Shown here one piece after another: positions 18,949 to 26,369 of a stretch of DNA of 64,000 nucleotides. Made by a program: the position numbers and the translations under genes. A model generated the notes under the pieces. The model was not told where the DNA came from. It saw nothing but the letters and a program-made list of their open reading frames with translations, and did not search any database. Within the stretch, counting starts at the first letter, position 1. The number at the start of each line of letters is the position of its first letter. Where the stretch lies: positions 682,001 through 746,000 of the forward strand of contig CAVZBT010000012.1 in assembly GCA_963773605.1 (NCBI GenBank), written 5' to 3'. This stretch comes from CAVZBT01 sp963773605 (GTDB taxonomy: Bacteria > Acidobacteriota > UBA6911).

Positions 18949-19202
18949 CGGCTTGATTCTTTTGAAGGTTGAAGTTCACTCACCGGGTCTTTGCCGGTCT
19001 GATAATAGCCGATCGTTCGGCCAAAATGAAAGCGTGACCCGTTGCCGGGTTCGATTCTTCGAATGGTTGCATCTTTGAAGTCGCTTTCGAACCCCGCGGA
19101 AGGCGGTGACCAGGCCCGAGCCTAATGCGTATCACGACGCGAGCGTGCCCGGGACTCAGGGGGCTTCCCGTTGGACCCGGAACGACTGAAGAGTCGCGCA
19201 GG
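18949..19202. other. Intergenic region upstream of the pseudokinase gene
   Basis: 254 bases with no gene seen. A TATTAT box at about 19002-19007 on the minus strand with TTTCAT 18 bases upstream is a weak promoter candidate for the pseudokinase gene. Confidence 0.35.
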
Positions 19203-20918
19203 TCACAACCCGGAGAAAACGGGGTCGATGTTCATTTGAAACAAGTCGGGTTTTTCGCAGATGAGCGCGGCCGAGAAGATGGCCATCACGTAGTCCCGCG
19301 TTTCAGGCGGCAGCCAGCCGCTGCGGTAGAATTTCCAGAAGTTGCGCTCGCGCGGGTCGTTCGGGAGCTGGTCCAGCCGCGTGATAATCCGGGTCTGGCC
19401 GTAGTTGTAGGAGGCAATCACGAGCAGGCCGGAGGCAGCCGCCTTCGTCGCATACAGGTCCGCCAGGTAGCGGACAGCGGCCTGCGTCGAGCTGAGTTCG
19501 TCGTGACGCTGGTCGAGAGGGTCGAACCGCGCCTCGTCTTTCAACGGCCCGAGCCTGAGGCGATACTGCAAGGCCGTGGGTGGGATGAGCTGCCACAGCC
19601 CCTTGGCGAAGCCGAACCGGGTCGGGGGGCCCACCTGGGTGGCATCGTAGCTGCTCTCCTGCAGCGGGACGAAAAACAACTCGCGCGGGAGCCCGTACTG
19701 GTCAAGTGCGGTCCCGATGATGCGCGGCAGGCTGCGCTGCTTGGCCCGCTCGAGCGCATTGCGCAGCCGCGGCGTGCTGCGCCATTTTTCCACGTACAGC
19801 AGCGTCGTCTGGATGAAGTCCGGGGGAACGTCGAGGTCGGTTTCTCCCAGGTTCCTGGCCAGCCGCATGATGGCCTGTTGGACAGGGGTCTTGCCCTCGT
19901 ACAGCCCCAGGTTTTTCAGAAAATCGTCATAGGCCCTGCGTATCCGGATCAGTTCCCCGCTCCGGCGCTGGGCCTCCTCGGGTTGCATTGTGTCGCGGTA
20001 ACGGACCAGGTCGGCCTGGAGCGCCCGCATCTGATAAAAGACTTCCTCCGCCGACGCGCGGATGCGGCGGTTCTCCTGGGCCTTCTGGTAGTAGAGATAC
20101 AGCGCCGCGAGCCCTCCCGCCAGCAGTACGGCCGAGACCAACAGGAGCGGCCACCGGCGCCGCTTGTGGAACCTGTTTGCCGCGTGCAGGAATAGAAGGG
20201 TCTGCTCGCCGGCCCGACCGCCCTTGGCCGCTCGCTCCAGCTTGCGGAACATGCGCTCGCCTTCGCGCTCATCCGGCTTGCGTGTGTTGCGTCTCGCCCC
20301 GGCGGCCCGGTACTCGAACACCGGCCCACCCGAACCGAGTTCCACCCGGTCGCCATCGTGCAGGCGCGCCGTGTCGATCTTCTCCCCGTTGACATAAGTC
20401 CCGTTGGAGCTGTCCAGGTCCTGAATCCGGCAGGAATCCCCATCCAGCAGGATCAAAGCGTGTTCGGATGAAACCACCGAGCCCGACTCGCGCCCAACCA
20501 CGATGTCGTTGCCCGCACCCCGGCCGATGCTCGTGCGAGAGCCCGACAGAGCGATGGGTTCCGTGCCGCTCTGCCACGCACCCGACAGCGGGTTCAACCG
20601 AGGCCGGTCTGCAGTTTCGTCCCCTTCGGTGCGGAATTCGACGACCGGGCCGCCTTCCCCCAACTCGAACCGGTCGCGGTTCTCGAGCCGGACACGGGTG
20701 ACAGCCTTCCCCTCGATGTATGTGCCGTTTGTGCTCCCGCAATCCACCAGGTGGTATTCGTTGCCGCTGCGGCGGATTTCCGCGTGGCTGCTCGATACCA
20801 GGTGATCGGAGAAAACAACTTCGTTGCCGGCCTTGCGGCCCAATCGGGTGATCTTCGAGTTAAGCCGGATTCGCTGTCCCTGCAGAGAACCAGACCGAAC
20901 GATTAGGGTGGCGGACAC
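19203..20918 (-). CDS. Tandem-FHA, membrane-anchored SLT lytic transglycosylase
   Basis: 571 residues in an unusual order. FHA domain 1 (about 1-97; GR 27-28, SSSH 42-45, NGT 64-66), FHA domain 2 (about 115-205; GR 132-133, SSEH 150-153, NGT 172-174), a basic linker, one membrane helix (about 257-276), a helical region, and a C-terminal SLT lytic transglycosylase domain (about 395-555). The SLT catalytic glutamate is E421 in VPLQESSYDA, followed by GLWQLIPPTA and the SYNYGQ motif. The FHA domains would lie in the cytoplasm and the peptidoglycan-cleaving domain in the periplasm. The predicted start is a GTG at 20916-20918. Probable role: phospho-controlled local opening of the cell wall for the T6SS membrane complex. 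The topology is seen; the role is inferred. Confidence 0.85.
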   Translation of the reverse strand: MSATLIVRSGSLQGQRIRLNSKITRLGRKAGNEVVFSDHLVSSSHAEIRRSGNEYHLVDCGSTNGTYIEGKAVTRVRLENRDRFELGEGGPVVEFRTEGDETADRPRLNPLSGAWQSGTEPIALSGSRTSIGRGAGNDIVVGRESGSVVSSEHALILLDGDSCRIQDLDSSNGTYVNGEKIDTARLHDGDRVELGSGGPVFEYRAAGARRNTRKPDEREGERMFRKLERAAKGGRAGEQTLLFLHAANRFHKRRRWPLLLVSAVLLAGGLAALYLYYQKAQENRRIRASAEEVFYQMRALQADLVRYRDTMQPEEAQRRSGELIRIRRAYDDFLKNLGLYEGKTPVQQAIMRLARNLGETDLDVPPDFIQTTLLYVEKWRSTPRLRNALERAKQRSLPRIIGTALDQYGLPRELFFVPLQESSYDATQVGPPTRFGFAKGLWQLIPPTALQYRLRLGPLKDEARFDPLDQRHDELSSTQAAVRYLADLYATKAAASGLLVIASYNYGQTRIITRLDQLPNDPRERNFWKFYRSGWLPPETRDYVMAIFSAALICEKPDLFQMNIDPVFSGL

Positions 20919-21005
20919 CGCCTGATCATAACCGAGCTTGGAGCCAAAGGAAAGTTGCCATCGATTTGGCGGTCCCTGTTATCCCTTTACTGTGTTATAT
21001 TTCAA

Positions 21006-21178
21006 AGCCAGAAGCCAGAAGCCAAAAGCTGGAAGCAAGAAGCCGGAAGCCGGAACGGCTGTGGCGGCCGGTCGCTACCGGCTCGCCGTCGACGCCTGAC
21101 GAAAGCCGGGCCTTGTGGCTTCCGGCTCCTGGCTTCTTGCTTCCGACTTCTTGCTTCTGGCTTGTCGCTTCTCGGGCT
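21006..21178. repeat. Paired inverted heptanucleotide arrays (large potential hairpin)
   Basis: About seven units of GAAGCCA type run from 21006 to 21059, and about eight units of the complementary TGGCTTC type from 21117 to 21178, separated by about 57 bases. Units differ at one or two positions each. The arrays could pair into a long imperfect stem. They lie in the divergent region between the FHA-SLT gene and the first gene of the tssA operon arm. Confidence 0.8.
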
Positions 21179-21191
21179 TGAAAAGGAGACC

Positions 21192-21977
21192 ATGACGGAG
21201 GAATTCAGTATAGAGCGACTGCTTTTCTTGCGTAAGGTGACCCGCGCGGTATCCGAGTACCTCCTCTTCCAGTTGAGAGAGCAGCTCACGACCATTTCGC
21301 CGCTGCTGCGGCCGCGCCGGGTCCTGGGCGACTACATCGACAGCGGGAGTCCCGAGCCGGTACTGGATGCCGAGAAGAATTTCGCCGCGCTGAACGAATT
21401 GTATGCCAGGGCGGCGGGTAAGCCCTTTGATCTGCCGAGGCCGCTGAGGCCGCCGCTGAAACCGATCGGGCTCGCCCTGGAAGTCCACCCGTGGGAGTAC
21501 CTGCACCAGCTCAATGCCGGGACGGGTTTGAAGGTGGTGACCGTTATGTCGCCGGTGCGCTACGTCCTGTCCTACGGATCCGGGCTGAGCCTCTCGCGCC
21601 TGCGCCTTGGCGTTGCGGGCAAGGAGGAGAAGAAACCGGATGATGTCCGCGAATTCGTCATCCGCTGCTGCCTGATCCACCTGCTGCTGAACAAGTATCC
21701 GGGGATCGCGAACCTGCTTCGCGCACTGCGTTGGGAGATAAGCACGGCCACGTCGCCGGAGCTCGGGGACCTCCCGCTGACCACGTTGACGGCGCCTCTC
21801 AAAACGATGCTTCCTCCCGATCACCTGATCCTCGATTCGACAGAGATGAGCGGGACGTCGGTTTTCGAGGAGGTTGTGGACGTCGACCGACTGACGGAGA
21901 TCCGAGATAGCCTGGTACAGAAGGTCGAGTCGATCATGGCGGCCGTGCCGGGAGGGACAGTCCGGGAAAGAACTTGA
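21192..21977 (+). CDS. T6SS-linked protein of unknown function
   Basis: 261 residues, no family recognised. I start it at the ATG of MTEEFSIERLLFLRKV (21192), which has AAAAGGAG five bases upstream. The frame is open further up only because the heptanucleotide repeat contains no stop there. The sequence is soluble and mostly helical, with an arginine-rich stretch near 30-45 and two short hydrophobic segments (about 160-175 and 205-220) that are too polar to be membrane helices. It lies directly before the tssA promoter, and the -35 box of that promoter overlaps its stop codon. Position suggests a T6SS accessory or regulatory role, but nothing in the sequence proves this. Confidence 0.7.
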   Translation: MTEEFSIERLLFLRKVTRAVSEYLLFQLREQLTTISPLLRPRRVLGDYIDSGSPEPVLDAEKNFAALNELYARAAGKPFDLPRPLRPPLKPIGLALEVHPWEYLHQLNAGTGLKVVTVMSPVRYVLSYGSGLSLSRLRLGVAGKEEKKPDDVREFVIRCCLIHLLLNKYPGIANLLRALRWEISTATSPELGDLPLTTLTAPLKTMLPPDHLILDSTEMSGTSVFEEVVDVDRLTEIRDSLVQKVESIMAAVPGGTVRERT

Positions 21978-22002
21978 CAAGGTTTCTGGGCACCTAAATA
22001 AT
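21974..22002 (+). promoter_or_regulatory. Predicted sigma-70 promoter for the tssA-H operon
   Basis: TTGACA (21974-21979), a spacer of exactly 17 bases, and AATAAT (21997-22002). The -35 box is a perfect match and overlaps the stop codon of the preceding gene. Transcription would start near 22009, about 107 bases before the tssA ATG. Confidence 0.7.
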
Positions 22003-22115
22003 AAATTTCGTCAGAACACGCTCGGATACGCTAAACAGGCCGGCTCGGCGGTATACCTTGCGCATATCGGGTGCGCCTGAACACATTGACCCGCACAACT
22101 CGAAAACCTGAGTAG

Positions 22116-23681
22116 ATGTCCTTTTTGGATGCGGATATAGTCAACCTGGGTGTCGAACCGATAAGTGTGTCGGCTCCGGCCGGAGGATCGGTTCGTTTCG
22201 ATCCGGAGTTCGAGCAGCTCAGCGCCGAAATCGCCAAGACGGAATCCATGTCGCCCGTCCCGGTGGACTGGAACGCCGTCACCCAGCTCTCGAGATCCCT
22301 GCTCAAGACAAAATCAAAGGACTTTCGCCTCGCCTCCTACCTGGCGGTGGGGCTCTATCAGACCAAGGGGTTCGAAGGGCTTCTCAGCGGGTTGGCGCTG
22401 TATTGCAGCCTGTTGAAGAACTACTGGGAAACCGCATTCCCCGAAAAAAACCGTATGCGCGGGAGGGTCGGCGCGGTTCAGTGGGTCGATGAGCGGCTGC
22501 CGGTGGCTCTGGCCCGGAAGCGGGTCACCGCGTCCGACGAGCTTGCGCTCGAGCTCGAACAGTGCCTCATGGACTTCGTGGCCGCCGTCCAGGAGTGTTT
22601 TGCCAACGAGGCGCCGGGATTCGTCGACCTTATTCGCGTCGTGCATGAGCAGGCCGACGGCGTACGCTCGCGCCGGGACGCCGCAGCAGCAGAGGCTGCG
22701 CGGCAACAGGAGGCGGAGCAGGCCAAGGCGGCCGCGCCCCCCGCGGCCGTCGGTCCTGGCGACGTGGAAGGTGTTCTCGCGGACTGCAGAACGCGGCTGT
22801 TCGAGGCGGCCGCGCTGCTGCACGCGGCGGATCCGGCGGACCCGCTCTCTTACAGGATCACGCGGGGAATCACGTGGGGATGGCAGGTCGCCCTCCCGAC
22901 GCAGGAGGGCGGGATCACCTATATCCCAGGTCCGGACCCGGGCGCGGCGCAGCGCTTCCAGGAGCTTCTTTCGGGGCGCGATTGGCTCCGCATCGTGCGG
23001 GAGACCGAGTTGGGATTCCTGGAACGGGTATTTGCCTTCGACCTTCAACGCCACTGCGTTCAGGCGCTGGCCGAACTCGGAGAACCGTACTCGGCCGCGA
23101 AGACAGCCATCCTGACCGAACTACAGTCCCTGGTGCTCAGGCTCCCGGGACTGCTCGGGCTGAAGTTCGTCGACGGCACCCCGCTCTTCAGCCCCGCAAC
23201 GGCGCACTGGGTCAACACCGAGCTGTCTTCGGCTCACCCGGATGCCGGCTCCGGAAGCGGCGATTCACGGGGCGGTCAGGACCAGGAACTCGCGAAGGCA
23301 GTGGCGGAAGCCCTTCGCCTGTCCTCGGGCGGGGAACTGCAAAAGGGGCTCGCCCTGTTCAGGCGCGGCATCGCCCAGGAGTCCCGGCCCCGCCGGCGCT
23401 TCCTGTGGCGGCTCGAGATGGCCAGGCTGTGCGCCGACTCGGGTAAGCCTCAGGTGGCCCTGCCACTCCTGACCCTCCTGGACGAAGAGATCGGCCGGTT
23501 TTCCCTGGAGGAGTGGGAGCCGGAACTGTCCCTCGAGGTCATACAGCAACTGTTCCAATGCCGGCAGAAACTGGCATCCGCCATGTCGGAACGCCCCCCG
23601 GACGTGCAGCGTCAGCTGGGCGAGCTGTATCAGCGGCTCTGCAGGCTCGATGTGAACGCAGCACTAACGGTCGACTTCTAG
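22116..23681 (+). CDS. tssA: T6SS protein TssA (ImpA N-terminal domain)
   Basis: 521 residues. The N-terminal ImpA_N domain (about 30-150) is recognisable from RFDPEFEQLSAEIAK, PVDWNAVTQLSRSLLKTKSKD and RLASYLAVGLYQTKGFEGL, with NYWETAFPEKNRMRGRVGAVQW. A charged Ala/Glu helix (about 180-215) links to a C-terminal helical domain resembling VasJ (about 240-521; LEMARLCADSGKPQVALPLL). TssA proteins bind the baseplate and help start and cap sheath polymerisation. The gene opens the + strand operon tssA-B-C-E-F-G-H after a good promoter. The ATG lacks a strong ribosome site, but the domain begins right after it. Confidence 0.88.
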   Translation: MSFLDADIVNLGVEPISVSAPAGGSVRFDPEFEQLSAEIAKTESMSPVPVDWNAVTQLSRSLLKTKSKDFRLASYLAVGLYQTKGFEGLLSGLALYCSLLKNYWETAFPEKNRMRGRVGAVQWVDERLPVALARKRVTASDELALELEQCLMDFVAAVQECFANEAPGFVDLIRVVHEQADGVRSRRDAAAAEAARQQEAEQAKAAAPPAAVGPGDVEGVLADCRTRLFEAAALLHAADPADPLSYRITRGITWGWQVALPTQEGGITYIPGPDPGAAQRFQELLSGRDWLRIVRETELGFLERVFAFDLQRHCVQALAELGEPYSAAKTAILTELQSLVLRLPGLLGLKFVDGTPLFSPATAHWVNTELSSAHPDAGSGSGDSRGGQDQELAKAVAEALRLSSGGELQKGLALFRRGIAQESRPRRRFLWRLEMARLCADSGKPQVALPLLTLLDEEIGRFSLEEWEPELSLEVIQQLFQCRQKLASAMSERPPDVQRQLGELYQRLCRLDVNAALTVDF

Positions 23682-23707
23682 GTGCGACCATTTCGCGGAG
23701 GTAAGTG

Positions 23708-24205
23708 ATGGCAAAAGAGGGTTCCGTGGCTCCCCGGGAACGCATCAACATCGTATACAAACCGGCCACCGGAGGGGCCCAGGAGCAGATTGAGTTGCCT
23801 CTGAAGCAACTCATCCTGGGCGATTTCACGTTCCGCACCGACTCGCGCCCCCTGGAAGACCGTAAGCCGATCAACGTCGACAAGGACAATTTCAACGAGG
23901 TGATGCGCAAACAGGAATTGTCGCTCAACTTCACGGTCCCGAACCGGCTGTCCAATCAGGAAGGCGACGAGTTGCCGGTCAACCTCAGGGTCGAGACGCT
24001 GAAGGACTTCGGACCTGAATCGGTGGCCGAGCAGGTGCCGGAGTTGAAGAAGCTGCTGGATCTGCGGGAGGCGCTGACCGCCTTGAAAGGCCCGCTGGGC
24101 AATGTCCCGGGGTTCCGGAAGAAGCTGCAGGAGTTGCTCCAGGACGACGCAGCGCGGGAGCGCCTGATCAAGGAACTGGGCATGGAACAGGGGAAGAAGG
24201 AGTAA
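23708..24205 (+). CDS. tssB: T6SS contractile sheath small subunit TssB
   Basis: 165 residues of the TssB/VipA family. Landmarks are RINIVYKP near the start, LPLKQLILGDFTFR, INVDKDNFNEVM, the LSLNFTVPNRL strand and VNLRVETLKDFGPESVAEQVPELKKLLDLREAL. TssB pairs with TssC to build the contractile sheath around the Hcp tube. The ATG at 23708 is preferred over the GTG three bases earlier because GGAG lies at a normal distance. The tssC ATG follows 38 bases after the stop. Confidence 0.93.
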   Translation: MAKEGSVAPRERINIVYKPATGGAQEQIELPLKQLILGDFTFRTDSRPLEDRKPINVDKDNFNEVMRKQELSLNFTVPNRLSNQEGDELPVNLRVETLKDFGPESVAEQVPELKKLLDLREALTALKGPLGNVPGFRKKLQELLQDDAARERLIKELGMEQGKKE

Positions 24206-24243
24206 GCGCCCTTTGAGCCCCTCACGGGGGCGGGAGAAAGACT

Positions 24244-25737
24244 ATGGCTGATGCGAAGAGTGAGAAGGAAGCTCAGGCCCAGCAGGCCGAGGCGGAGGCC
24301 CCTTCTCTGATCGAGCAGATCCTCGATCAAACGAAAATGAAGCCCTCGCGATTTCGGCTACGACGTGGCGCGTAAGGGGGTCGAAGCGTTCATCACGGAG
24401 TTGCTCGAGCCCGCCCACGCGCAGGAGCGCGTGGAGCGCCGGCTCGTGGACGAGATGATCGCGGAGGTCGACCGGAAGCTTTCGGTCCAGCTGGACGAGA
24501 TCCTTCACCAGAAGGATTTCCAGAAAATGGAGTCGGCCTGGCGCGGGCTCAAGTTCCTCGTCGACCGCACCGACTTCCGCGAGAACATCAAGCTCGAGAT
24601 CCTGAACGTCTCCAAGCAGGACCTGCTGGACGATTTCGAGGACGCCCCGGAGATCATGAAGTCGGGCCTGTACAAGACACGTCTACACGGCCGAGTACGG
24701 CCAGTTCGGCGGCAAGCCGTATCGGCACCATGATCGCCAACTACGATTTCGGCCCCGGCCCGCAGGACATGGCGCTGCTGCAGAAGGTGCGCCGCGGTGT
24801 CGGCCATGGCCCACGCGCCGTTCATCGCCGCCGCGGGCCCGAAGTTCTTCGGCGAGGAGCTCGTTCCTCAGGCTGCCGAACCTGAAGGACATCAAGTCGA
24901 TCTTCGAGGGGCCGCAGTACATCAAGTGGCGGTCCTTCCGCGAATCCGAGGATTCCCGCTACGTCGGCCTGACCCTGCCGCGGTTCCTGCTGCGGCTGCC
25001 CTATGGGCGAGACCTCGGCCCCGATCAAGGCCTTCAACTACGAGGAAAAGGTCGTCCGCGAGCCACGAGCACTATCTCTGGGGCAACACCGCCTTCGCCT
25101 TCGCCACCCGCCTCACCGACAGCTTCGCCAAGTACCGCTGGTGCCCGAACATCATCGGCCCGCAGAGCGGCGGCGCGGTCGAGGACCTGCCGATGCACCA
25201 GTTCGAGGCGATGGGCGAGATCCAGACCAAGATCCCCACCGAGGTCCTCATCTCCGAGCGCCGGGAGTACGAACTGGCCGAGGAGGGCTTCATCGCGCTG
25301 ACCATGCGCAAGGACAGCGACAACGCGGCCTTCTTCTCCGCCAACTCGTGCCAGAAGCCGAAGTTCTTCGGCATCAGCGCCGAGGGAAGGCGGCCGAGAC
25401 CAACTACAAGCTCGGGACGCAGCTCCCCTACATGTTCATCATCAGCCGCCTGGCCCACTACATCAAGGTGCTCCAGCGGGAGCAGATCGGCAGCTGGAAG
25501 GAGCGCGCCGACCTGGAGCGCGAGCTGAACAAGTGGATCACCCAGTACGTCGCCGACATGGAAGCCCCGTCGCAGAGCGTGCGCAGCAAACGCCCGCTGC
25601 GGCAGGCCGAAATCAAGGTCGAGGACGTCGAAGGCGATCCGGGCTGGTACCGGGTCGACATGAAGGTCCGGCCGCATTTCAAGTACATGGGCGCCTTCTT
25701 CACGCTCTCGCTGGTCGGCAAGCTCGACAAGAAGTAA
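24244..25737 (+). CDS. tssC: T6SS contractile sheath large subunit TssC, with eight frameshifts
   Basis: The full TssC sequence is present but split over all three frames. Readable segments in order: MADAKSEKEAQAQQ to MKPS, then GYDVARKGVEAF through AWRGLKFLVDRTDFR, then VYTAEYGQFGGKP, ANYDFGPGPQDMALLQK, SAMAHAPFIAAAGPKFF, LPNLKDIKSIFEGPQYIKW, ETSAPIKAFNYEE, HEHYLWGNTAFAFATRL and, in the final frame, NYKLGTQLPYMFIISRL to LSLVGKLDKK. Breaks lie near 24349, 24680, 24723, 24790, 24860, 25008, 25057 and 25386. The first seven are consistent with one extra C before a G, the last with one missing base. Apart from these the codons are intact. Read literally the gene is dead, but sequencing or assembly error is the better explanation because the operon around it is complete. 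Confidence 0.88.
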
Positions 25738-25746
25738 ACGGCTGAC

Positions 25747-25782
25747 GGGGGCCGGCCGCGTTGGCCGGCCCCCCCTGCTTTT
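25747..25782 (+). terminator. Strong hairpin between tssC and tssE, probable attenuator
   Basis: GGGGGCCGGCC (25747-25757) pairs with GGCCGGCCCCC (25763-25773) around a five-base loop and is followed by TGCTTTT. Within an operon this would act as a partial terminator, making more sheath mRNA than baseplate mRNA. Confidence 0.6.
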
Positions 25783-25798
25783 CGGGAAGGGGCTATGC

Positions 25799-26206
25799 AT
25801 GTTCCGCGAGCGCAGTATCTTGGAGCGGCTGGCGGACCCGCGGCCCGAAGCGCCGCGCACCACCCAGCAGAATGAACGGCAGGTTGTCGCCTCCGTTCTC
25901 GAACACCTCGGGAAAATGCTCAACACGCGACGCGGGAACGCACCGGTCGCTTCTGACTACGGCATACCCGATATCGTCGACCTGGTCCATTCATTCCCAG
26001 AGGCCATCCGGATCATGGAGCAGGCCATACGCAGCACCATTGAGAAATACGAACCGCGTCTGACCGAAGTGCGGGTGAGGCACTCGGCAGCCGAGGACGA
26101 GGTGTTCAGCCTGCACTTCGAGGTGACCGCCGTGCTCGGGTCCGGCAGTCCGGTCTGGTTCGAAACCAAGGTGGACAGCAGCGGCGAAGTCCGGGTCCGC
26201 AGTTGA
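25799..26206 (+). CDS. tssE: T6SS baseplate protein TssE (gp25-like)
   Basis: 135 residues of the gp25/TssE family. The family core is visible in SILERLADP, VVASVLEHLGKMLNTRRGNAP, SDYGIPDIVDL and IRSTIEKYEPRLTEVRVR (the EPR motif is the family hallmark). It forms part of the T6SS baseplate that triggers sheath assembly. The ATG follows GGAAGGGG at about eight bases. It comes after the hairpin behind tssC and 163 bases before tssF; I see nothing else in that gap. Confidence 0.9.
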   Translation: MFRERSILERLADPRPEAPRTTQQNERQVVASVLEHLGKMLNTRRGNAPVASDYGIPDIVDLVHSFPEAIRIMEQAIRSTIEKYEPRLTEVRVRHSAAEDEVFSLHFEVTAVLGSGSPVWFETKVDSSGEVRVRS

Positions 26207-26369
26207 TGCAATTGCACCGCGGAGCGATCGGTGCGGACTCGCGGATCGCAGTGCCAGGCGCCACCCGTAACGCGGCGTCGACCCGACACACTCCACACCC
26301 GCCAGCCACAATGAGGGGCCGCGGTGAGTTCCCTCTCATGACCGCGGCGCCGTGTGTGCGCGATTTCCT

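Noticed and set aside
19030..19080. GGTTCGATTC-like T-loop suggesting a tRNA
   Set aside because: No matching acceptor stem, anticodon arm or D-arm could be built around it.
24244..25737. Programmed ribosomal frameshifting as an explanation for broken tssC
   Set aside because: Eight shifts without slippery heptamers or stem-loops is not a plausible programmed mechanism; sequence error or decay is simpler.
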